A stretch of 5,000 nt of DNA, taken from contig CAZZIZ010000235.1 in the NCBI GenBank assembly GCA_964654535.1, positions 1-5,000 of the forward strand. Reading direction: 5' to 3'. The translations under genes and the position numbers were made by a program. Numbering within the stretch: the first letter of the stretch is position 1; every line of letters starts with the position of its first letter. The DNA comes from CAZZIZ01 sp964654535 (lineage in GTDB: Bacteria; Bacteroidota; Bacteroidia; Chitinophagales; UBA2359). Below are positions 1 to 5,000 of this stretch, one piece after another. Below the pieces are notes generated by a model. The model ran no database searches. It had not been told where the DNA came from and was given only the letters and a program-made list of their open reading frames with translations.

Positions 1-2223
1 CTAAGGAATTTGATCGTTAACCGGAAAGGTCAATTCAAAAGCCTGATTTAATGGATATGAAAATACAGACTGAGTTATTGATATAATGTCTGAGTTTGAT
101 CCTTGGTATATGACTTGTCCGTCCATATTGTAGTCTCCTGAGAAATAGCCTTGAACCGGTAAGGTCAACTGGAAGTTAGGATTCGAAGGATCTGAGAATA
201 CTGTTGTAGTTATAGGTAAAATATCCGATCCACTACCTTGATAAACCACCTTTTTATCTTGATTCCCGTCTCCTGGCCAGAGCGTTTGTACGGAGATGGT
301 ATTGAACATTTGAGACTGCATAGAATAAGGTGCGACATCGGCTGACATACTCCTGAAGTCGACAAAGGTCACTTGCGTATCAGACATGGTCACCGGGTTT
401 TGTGTTATTACGCCTAGATGGTTTCTATGCTTGACAGCTAAATAATAGTCAGCATTTGGTGGGGCGTTGAAATAGAGATTGACATCTCCATCCCTCCCAA
501 CTATCTGCCCATTTGATAGGAGAAGAGCCGATTGCGTTTCGATAACTGCGTTGCTTGCATCTCTTAACTCCAGAAAAACCCAATCTACGATACCAGATGT
601 GTCACACATAATTATAGTCTCGCCACCACCTCCGCCAGCATGCGTAAATCCTGGTAAGGCAGTATAAGGTTCAACAAAGGGAATTAAACCTGCATTAGAT
701 AAGTCTGTATGCATTCCTTGATTGGGCTGGAAACACCCGCCCAGAAACACCCAAGAGCGGAGCTTTATCACCCCTGTAGGTGGATTTGTGCTCGGCATGT
801 TAGCGCATTCTGTAAGCGTATACGTCTGATTTACGGATACGTTGTTAAGCACGTCAGTATTCCCCGATGGCCAGAATATTTCAACAAGTGGAAGAACAGT
901 ATCACTGTCTGTGCCGAAGTGCTGTTGCAAGCTATTCATAATACCATAGCCTTCACCTGATCTGATTTCTCTAGTCTGGGTTCCCCAAGAGCCTGTTATT
1001 TTAATACGAGCGCCAATGGCATTGCGATTGGATTGCGTTCCAACTAAATTGAATTTTATCCAATTCTTTCCAGAGCTAGCATTGTGCAACATGATATCTG
1101 GACCTCCAGCACCTCCACTCCAGCTTTCGAAAGTGGCATAGATATCTAGGTAACCATCATTATTTAAATCTCCTACAGCTGCATTTTGAACGTCAGTTGT
1201 GAAGGGATAGAAATTGGACAAAAGTGTGAAGGTATTGTCTCCATTATTTCTGTACAAGCGACTATTCAATCCGGTAATTAGAAGATCTACGAATCCGTCA
1301 TTATCGAAGTCATCGAAAATACTCTGCCAATCTTGATTGCTTACTGAGAAAGTTAATCCAGCACTGCTGCTAATATCTACAAAAGTTCCGTTAACATTTT
1401 CGTACATCCTTTGACTGTCGGTATGGTTTAAAATATATAAATCCATATCGCCATCATTGTCAATGTCTGCGAAATCGGCACTCCAAGACTGCGCACCATC
1501 ATCAAGGCCCAGGCTACCGGCCACTTCTGTAAAATTGCCGCCACCGTCGTTTCGCCACAGTATATTTATTCTACGGGGATCGCTGGGGTTTGTAATACCT
1601 AGTCGACACTTAGTTACGTAGCAATCTAAATCGCCATCACCATCATAATCGGACCAAATACTTCCGTAGTTTCCAGAGTGCGGACTGGAAGGCATCATTG
1701 TGTTGTCTAATACAAGGCTTCCGCTCCCAGTATTACGCAAGGTGATATTCGCAGCATTATCGTGACAAACATAAGAATCAATGTGTCCATCTTCATCGAT
1801 ATCTACAAAGTTGATTCCTTGCACGAAAACAGAAGCACTAATGGGCGTTGAGTTTTGCGGAATGCCATTACTGTCCATAAGTGACAATTGGATATCCGAA
1901 CTTCCTTGATTGAATCCGCCATAAAGAATATCGTTGAACCCATCTCCATTTACATCTGCTACGCACATGCCCCAAGGAGTATAAGGAACAGGAATACTGC
2001 TAGTGGTATAGGTGCCGTCGCTCTGCTGATAGCAAACTTGTAGTGTACTTCCGTTCAAACGGATAATATCATCTAAAAAGTCGCCATTAATATCTGCAAC
2101 GCCTACAGGTTGATAACTAGTAAAGCTACTAGGGATTAGTGCATTTTCGTTGGTGAAGGTTTGAGCAACTATTGACTGCGAAAGCATCACAAGTGCAAGA
2201 GGGAAGTAGAAGAATCTGCGCAC
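1..2223 (-). CDS. Secreted FG-GAP/VCBS repeat protein with ASPIC/UnbV domain and tandem C-terminal repeats
   Basis: This is a complete 740-residue exported protein, probably a surface or extracellular calcium-binding or adhesion protein; its ligand is unknown. Residues 1-20 look like a signal peptide: two Arg, a hydrophobic stretch, then an Ala-Gln cleavage site (SIVA|QTF). Seven D-x-[ND]-x-D-G-x-x-D type motifs start at residues 44, 90, 141, 192, 253, 305 and 352, as in integrin-like propellers. Residues about 388-471 match the ASPIC/UnbV domain (GARIKI, EIRSGEGYG, HFG, VEIFWPSG), the pairing found in CRTAC1-like proteins. Residues about 485-650 form a module common in Bacteroidota surface proteins (VDWVFLELRD, ALLLSNGQIV, YYLAVKHRNHLGV). 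Residues 651-740 are two 45-residue repeats. The start is GTG: an in-frame TAA lies three codons upstream, and the next start, Met13, would destroy the signal peptide. No type IX sorting domain is recognised at the C-terminus. Domain calls are firm; the cellular role is inference. Confidence 0.93.
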   Translation of the reverse strand: MRRFFYFPLALVMLSQSIVAQTFTNENALIPSSFTSYQPVGVADINGDFLDDIIRLNGSTLQVCYQQSDGTYTTSSIPVPYTPWGMCVADVNGDGFNDILYGGFNQGSSDIQLSLMDSNGIPQNSTPISASVFVQGINFVDIDEDGHIDSYVCHDNAANITLRNTGSGSLVLDNTMMPSSPHSGNYGSIWSDYDGDGDLDCYVTKCRLGITNPSDPRRINILWRNDGGGNFTEVAGSLGLDDGAQSWSADFADIDNDGDMDLYILNHTDSQRMYENVNGTFVDISSSAGLTFSVSNQDWQSIFDDFDNDGFVDLLITGLNSRLYRNNGDNTFTLLSNFYPFTTDVQNAAVGDLNNDGYLDIYATFESWSGGAGGPDIMLHNASSGKNWIKFNLVGTQSNRNAIGARIKITGSWGTQTREIRSGEGYGIMNSLQQHFGTDSDTVLPLVEIFWPSGNTDVLNNVSVNQTYTLTECANMPSTNPPTGVIKLRSWVFLGGCFQPNQGMHTDLSNAGLIPFVEPYTALPGFTHAGGGGGETIIMCDTSGIVDWVFLELRDASNAVIETQSALLLSNGQIVGRDGDVNLYFNAPPNADYYLAVKHRNHLGVITQNPVTMSDTQVTFVDFRSMSADVAPYSMQSQMFNTISVQTLWPGDGNQDKKVVYQGSGSDILPITTTVFSDPSNPNFQLTLPVQGYFSGDYNMDGQVIYQGSNSDIISITQSVFSYPLNQAFELTFPVNDQIP
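4..273 (-). repeat. Two tandem 45-residue repeats with dockerin-like calcium loop
   Basis: Residues 651-695 (positions 273-139) and 696-740 (positions 138-4) are adjacent copies of exactly 45 residues each. Aligned without gaps they share 24 identical residues. Conserved positions include G-D-x-N-x-D, then V-x-Y-Q-G-S-x-S-D-I, I-T, V-F-S, and a closing L-T-x-P-V. The G-D-x-N-x-D start resembles a dockerin or EF-hand-like calcium loop, but the closing Asp is about four residues later than in a dockerin. The DNA copies have diverged, so the duplication is old. The last residue of the second copy is the last residue of the protein. Similar doubled units occur at the ends of other Bacteroidota secreted proteins, from general recollection. 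Confidence 0.85.
811..1062 (-). other. ASPIC/UnbV domain
   Basis: Residues about 388-471 follow directly on the last propeller repeat. They begin with NWIKFNLVGTQSNRNAIGA, continue through an R-E-I-R-S-G-E-G-Y-G stretch and an HFG, and end with VEIFWPSGN and a final TYTLTE. These are the recognisable signatures of the ASPIC/UnbV family, which is usually found C-terminal to FG-GAP repeats. Its biochemical function is not established. Confidence 0.85.
1069..2112 (-). other. Seven FG-GAP/VCBS repeats, probable seven-bladed beta-propeller
   Basis: Residues about 38-385 carry seven Asp-rich loops spaced 46, 51, 51, 61, 52 and 47 residues apart: DINGDFLDD, DVNGDGFND, DIDEDGHID, DYDGDGDLD, DIDNDGDMD, DFDNDGFVD and DLNNDGYLD. 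Each has the Asp/Asn positions that bind calcium in FG-GAP repeats. Only the first lacks the glycine at position 6 (Phe instead). Seven repeats at roughly 50-residue spacing agree with one closed seven-bladed propeller of the integrin-alpha type. The fold is inferred from repeat count and spacing. Confidence 0.85.
2164..2223 (-). other. Signal peptide of the FG-GAP/ASPIC protein
   Basis: The first 20 codons encode Met-Arg-Arg, an aromatic and aliphatic core (FFYFPLALVML) and a short polar region ending in Val-Ala before Gln21. This is a typical Sec signal peptide with an Ala-x-Ala-like site. No Cys follows the cleavage site, so it is not a lipoprotein signal. The exact cleavage position is inferred by eye. 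Confidence 0.8.
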
Positions 2224-2240
2224 GCTTTTTTATTTTAAGT
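2224..2240 (-). promoter_or_regulatory. A-rich translation initiation region before the GTG start
   Basis: The 17 bases upstream of the GTG start read ACTTAAAATAAAAAAGC on the minus strand. No GGAGG-like Shine-Dalgarno sequence is present. A-rich, SD-less leaders are normal in Bacteroidota. The in-frame TAA at 2232-2230 rules out a longer protein and so supports the GTG as the start. Confidence 0.4.
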
Positions 2241-2313
2241 TACGGACAAATATTAAAAATGGAGTGCATTTCGCTTCTAAGCCGTGTGTTTGGACATTAA
2301 TATGTGATTATTC

Positions 2314-2338
2314 GGCCTTTTTATATTATTCAAAGGCC
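2314..2338. repeat. Perfect 7-bp inverted repeat with 11-base AT-rich spacer
   Basis: GGCCTTT at 2314-2320 is the exact reverse complement of AAAGGCC at 2332-2338, separated by TTATATTATTC. It lies about 90 bases upstream of the FG-GAP gene start. There is no T-run after either side, so it is not a typical intrinsic terminator. It could be an operator, a hairpin in the 5' leader, or chance. Confidence 0.45.
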
Positions 2339-2394
2339 CTGCTGGTGCGAGTAGAATTGCTGGTAATCTGAAGTCTAGTGGTTCGTAGATAGGC

Positions 2395-2427
2395 AAAAAA
2401 AAGACGACCCTCAAAAAAGGGTCGTCT
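2395..2427 (-). terminator. Strong rho-independent terminator of the TonB-dependent receptor gene
   Basis: Read on the minus strand, AGACGACCCT (2427-2418) pairs perfectly with AGGGTCGTCT (2411-2402) around a six-base loop (TTTTTG). The stem runs into a block of eight T (2402-2395), the first of which also forms the last base pair of the stem. The hairpin begins 23 bases past the receptor stop codon. On the plus strand no T-run follows, so it works in one direction only. It should largely uncouple the FG-GAP gene from the receptor transcript. Confidence 0.93.
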
Positions 2428-2450
2428 CATAAGTTTGTAAGTTATCGTGT

Positions 2451-5000
2451 TTAGAAGTCAAACGATACGCCTAGCTTAAGGTACATACCGTTGAAACCGA
2501 ATTGAGAAACCCTCCAAGGGTACTGTAGTCTCCAACCAAATGGATCCAAATCTCCATCTACCTGATCTGGGTAAATGTTTAGCAAGTTGTTTACGGTTAG
2601 GTTAGCGTTCCATTTCTTAGCGAATCCAATTCCCAAAATAAGATCGGTTATTACTTTACTACCAAATTCTTGTTCGGAAACTGGTGAGTTTACCTTACCA
2701 AACAAAGTATTATTTAGCGTAGCTGAGAAAGCTCCGATGTCGAAGTTCAGTCCTAAAACAACTTTTGAGTTTGGTCGAGCGCTGGTTAACAGATTTTGCG
2801 GAAGATCACCGAATATGCTGACATCTCCAAATATAGCTGGAGCATTTACATTTCCATCCAGTTCCGTTCTGTTGAAATTGGCAGCAACAATCACGTCTAA
2901 ATTGTTCTTACCAGATCCAAGACCAATATTATCGGCACTTAACACAATGTCTACCCCAGTGGTACGAGTATCAGCAGCATTAATAAAGAACTTAAAGGCA
3001 TCTACTCCAGCATCGGCCAGAGAAGCACCAAGTTCCGTTCCTTCAAAATTGCTCGCACCAATTTGATCCGAGAAAAGAACACGGTCAGCCACATTAATGT
3101 TGTAATAGTCTGCAGATAATGAAATCATATCAGAAAGCTTGATCGTAGCACCTGCGGTAATGTTGAAAGAGGTTTCAGCATCCAATTGTGGTATGCCCAA
3201 GATATTTCGGGTAATGTCATCGACATTGCTAAAGGTTCCTTCTTGAATCAAACCAGATGCACCAGCAGTGGTTTGAATATTACTCAAGAAAATTTGGTGC
3301 AAAGAAGGTGCGCGGAAACCGGTACTAACCGATGCTCTGATGGCTCCAATGTCTTCACCAAGTAAATAGCGCGAATTTGCTTTCCAAGAGAAGTTACTTC
3401 CAAAGTCAGAGTAGTTTTCAAATCTAACTGCTCCTCCGATCAAAAATGCATCACTAACATCGTAGTCGGCATTGATATAGACCCCTATATTGTTTCGATC
3501 TTCATCTACAGCGTTCTCCGGAGTCAGGCCTGGAAAAGAATCGGTACCTGGAGCAGGGTTATAAGAGGCTTCATCGCCAGCACGAGCTTCAAAGAATTCT
3601 AAGCGGTATTCCGTACCCAATGCCAAAGACAGTTTTTCAAAGGAACGAGTGAAGTCTAGGTTTACTAAAGCGTTCTCAAAAGAATATCCGCCTGGGTTAA
3701 AAGAAATCGGGCTATTCTCTCCTAAACTCCGATTTAATGAATTGTTGACTGTATAGTCAATATCATTACCACCATAGGTAAAACTCAAATCGGAATTCCA
3801 TGCGCCCAAGCTATTGCGCGTACCAGCGGTAAAGGTTATGTCTTGGATATCGGATTCAAAAGTTGGCTGATATCCAACGTAAGGTTCGTCGCCTGTATTG
3901 ATTAAACCATAATCCGTATCTCTCCAATAGGAAGTTCGATAGAATGCAAAAGACAATCCTTGGCGGTCCGTTATGCCGAAATTTCCATACAATTCACCTT
4001 TACCGTTTTTATAACCTAGACCAAAGTTTATCATTCCGGAAAGCTTTTCAATTTCAGGTTGACCGTATGTGACTCCTAAATCTGGAAACTGTTGGAAGTA
4101 GGCATCTAAATCCGGATCGTCTCCGAGTGCAATACCAAAAAGTGGATCGCCGACTTCATCAGCAAATTCACCGGCACGATCGGTAACGTCTTGGTAAAGG
4201 TATTCGCCAGTAAGGTTTATGAAGCCTCTCTCGCCAAGTTTGAAACCTTTGTTAACGTCAAAGCCGTAAGTTACACCGTCCCCTTCTAAAGTAACTCCCG
4301 CAAAGGCATTTGCTTGACCGGTGGTGCGTTCTTTTAAAATGATATTTACGACTCCGGCAATGGCATCTGAACCATATTGCGCTGCAGCACCATCTCTCAA
4401 AATTTCAACACGCTCTATAGAAGCAACGGGGATGCTTTTCATATCCGTTCCGACCTCACCACGTCCCGGCGTATCGTTGAGATAGACTTGAGCACTTTGA
4501 TTCTTTCGCTTCCCATTTACTAAGACCAATGTTCTGGATGGTCCTAAGTTTCTTAGTTCAGATGGATCCAAATGAGCAGTTCCATCAGAAATAGATTGGG
4601 TCTGCGAGTTATAGGACGGGACCCGGTAGTTAATTATTTGATCGATACTCACTTGGCCACTTTGGCGAAGTTCAGCCGCATTGATATTGTCAATCGGTAC
4701 AGGACTTGAAAGCACGGTTCGAGGCTTTCCTCTTGTTCCGGTTACGACCACCTCATCTAGGTTTCCAGCTTCGGCTAAAGTGACGGTAATTTGCCCTCCA
4801 TTCGGGCGCACTTCTTGAGCCGCATAGCCAATGTAAGATGCTACCAAAACAGGGTCATCCGTAATTGTATTAAGGCTGAAGTTTCCGTCGATATCGGTGA
4901 CGGTTCCGTTGTAAGTTCCTTTCTCAACAATATTAGCTCCAATCAGTGGTAATCCATCGGATCCCAAGATAGTACCAGTGACTTGCGCACTTAGTTGAAA
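2451..5000 (-). CDS. TonB-dependent outer-membrane receptor, non-SusC type (5' end outside window)
   Basis: This gene encodes an outer-membrane beta-barrel that imports a scarce substrate using TonB-ExbBD energy. The frame stays open to the window edge, so 849 residues are visible and the start is missing. The first visible residues, FQLSAQVTG, look like the end of a signal peptide (cut near LSA|Q). Residues about 6-80 form a carboxypeptidase-regulatory-like domain (GLPLIGANIVEKGT, GTVTDIDGNFSL, ASYIGY). The TonB box EVVVTGTR is at residues 83-90. The plug spans about 95-224 and includes LGPSRTLVLVNGKR and VEILRDGAAAQYGSDAIAGV. The rest is barrel, with NNLLNIYPDQ near residue 804 and a terminal aromatic residue (SFDF) as expected for BAM insertion. 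The plug motif and a length well below about 1000 residues argue against SusC, and no SusD gene follows. It resembles siderophore- or vitamin-type receptors; the substrate cannot be told from sequence. TTG at 4967-4965 is an internal Leu codon, not the start. Confidence 0.95.
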   Translation of the reverse strand, partial: FQLSAQVTGTILGSDGLPLIGANIVEKGTYNGTVTDIDGNFSLNTITDDPVLVASYIGYAAQEVRPNGGQITVTLAEAGNLDEVVVTGTRGKPRTVLSSPVPIDNINAAELRQSGQVSIDQIINYRVPSYNSQTQSISDGTAHLDPSELRNLGPSRTLVLVNGKRKNQSAQVYLNDTPGRGEVGTDMKSIPVASIERVEILRDGAAAQYGSDAIAGVVNIILKERTTGQANAFAGVTLEGDGVTYGFDVNKGFKLGERGFINLTGEYLYQDVTDRAGEFADEVGDPLFGIALGDDPDLDAYFQQFPDLGVTYGQPEIEKLSGMINFGLGYKNGKGELYGNFGITDRQGLSFAFYRTSYWRDTDYGLINTGDEPYVGYQPTFESDIQDITFTAGTRNSLGAWNSDLSFTYGGNDIDYTVNNSLNRSLGENSPISFNPGGYSFENALVNLDFTRSFEKLSLALGTEYRLEFFEARAGDEASYNPAPGTDSFPGLTPENAVDEDRNNIGVYINADYDVSDAFLIGGAVRFENYSDFGSNFSWKANSRYLLGEDIGAIRASVSTGFRAPSLHQIFLSNIQTTAGASGLIQEGTFSNVDDITRNILGIPQLDAETSFNITAGATIKLSDMISLSADYYNINVADRVLFSDQIGASNFEGTELGASLADAGVDAFKFFINAADTRTTGVDIVLSADNIGLGSGKNNLDVIVAANFNRTELDGNVNAPAIFGDVSIFGDLPQNLLTSARPNSKVVLGLNFDIGAFSATLNNTLFGKVNSPVSEQEFGSKVITDLILGIGFAKKWNANLTVNNLLNIYPDQVDGDLDPFGWRLQYPWRVSQFGFNGMYLKLGVSFDF
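4731..4754 (-). other. TonB box of the receptor
   Basis: The codons GAG GTG GTC GTA ACC GGA ACA AGA encode Glu-Val-Val-Val-Thr-Gly-Thr-Arg, immediately after the regulatory-like domain and before the plug. This is the usual place and form of the TonB box, the segment that pairs with the C-terminal domain of TonB. SusC proteins of gut Bacteroides more often end this motif in Gly-Tyr-Gly; here it is Gly-Thr-Arg, as in iron-siderophore and vitamin receptors. Confidence 0.8.

Larger units (their letters stand above)
2224..2450. other. Intergenic region between receptor and FG-GAP gene
   Basis: This 227-base gap holds, in the direction of transcription, the receptor gene's terminator, about 55 bases with nothing recognisable, a 7-bp inverted repeat, and the leader of the FG-GAP gene. 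A promoter for the FG-GAP gene should lie here, because the terminator separates it from the gene upstream, but no convincing Bacteroidota -33/-7 pair (TTG and TAnnTTTG) was found. No RNA gene or small coding frame is supported. Confidence 0.6.

Noticed and set aside
651..740. Canonical type I dockerin at residues 651-740 of the FG-GAP protein (numbering is of the protein; DNA 4-273)
   Set aside because: The opening G-D-x-N-x-D fits, but the closing Asp is displaced by about four residues and the units are 45 rather than about 22-24 residues long. Described instead as dockerin-like.
479..960. Two short plus-strand open frames (479-667 and 709-960)
   Set aside because: Both are antisense to the FG-GAP/ASPIC coding sequence, have no recognisable motifs, and are expected as shadows of a real gene.
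2247..2254. AATATTTG on the minus strand as a Bacteroidota -7 element (TAnnTTTG)
   Set aside because: It matches five of six consensus positions, but no TTG is found at the right distance upstream and it lies only about 24 bases from the start codon. Too weak to call as a promoter.
2314..2338. Inverted repeat as an intrinsic terminator
   Set aside because: Neither strand has a T-run after the hairpin, and a much better terminator already lies 60-110 bases upstream in the direction of transcription.
2575..3066. Plus-strand open frame of 163 codons
   Set aside because: It lies wholly antisense to the barrel region of the TonB-dependent receptor, whose reading frame and family motifs are clear. 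The translated product shows no recognisable domain.
4965..4967. TTG as a start codon for the receptor
   Set aside because: The frame is open to the window edge, and the codons upstream of it encode FQLSAQVTGTI, the expected end of a signal peptide and first strand of the regulatory-like domain. The true start is outside the window.
1..5000. Novel defence, mobile or RNA-based system
   Set aside because: Both strands are accounted for by two envelope genes and one short intergenic gap. No terminal inverted repeats, transposase, CRISPR-like repeat, reverse transcriptase, tRNA or rRNA signature was seen.

Overview
The window most likely comes from a Bacteroidota bacterium, probably a marine or environmental member of the Saprospiria or Flavobacteriia type. 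Three things suggest this. The TonB-dependent receptor carries an N-terminal carboxypeptidase-regulatory-like domain. The secreted FG-GAP/ASPIC protein ends in a module typical of surface proteins of this phylum. The translation start of the latter has no Shine-Dalgarno sequence and sits behind an A-rich leader. Base composition looks moderate, roughly 40-45% G+C by eye. No taxonomic marker gene is present, so the assignment is an inference.

Both genes are on the minus strand, so transcription runs from high to low coordinates. Positions 5000-2451 hold a TonB-dependent outer-membrane receptor. Its 5' end (start codon and most of the signal peptide) lies beyond the window, and 849 residues are visible, down to the natural C-terminus. 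A strong intrinsic terminator follows at 2427-2395. The gap 2450-2224 also holds a perfect 7-bp inverted repeat of unknown role. Positions 2223-1 hold a complete 740-residue exported protein. It has a signal peptide, seven FG-GAP/VCBS calcium-binding repeats that probably form a seven-bladed propeller, an ASPIC/UnbV domain, a Bacteroidota-type C-terminal module, and two tandem 45-residue repeats with a dockerin-like D-x-N-x-D signature. Its stop codon is the first three bases of the window.

The two genes face the same way, but the terminator suggests they are separate transcription units. Both act at the cell envelope: one imports a substrate across the outer membrane, the other is probably a secreted or surface calcium-binding or adhesion protein. 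Nothing seen here ties them to one pathway. No RNA gene, mobile element, CRISPR array or defence system is visible. This is mostly ordinary chromosomal sequence; the most interesting part is the repeat-ended C-terminus of the FG-GAP protein.
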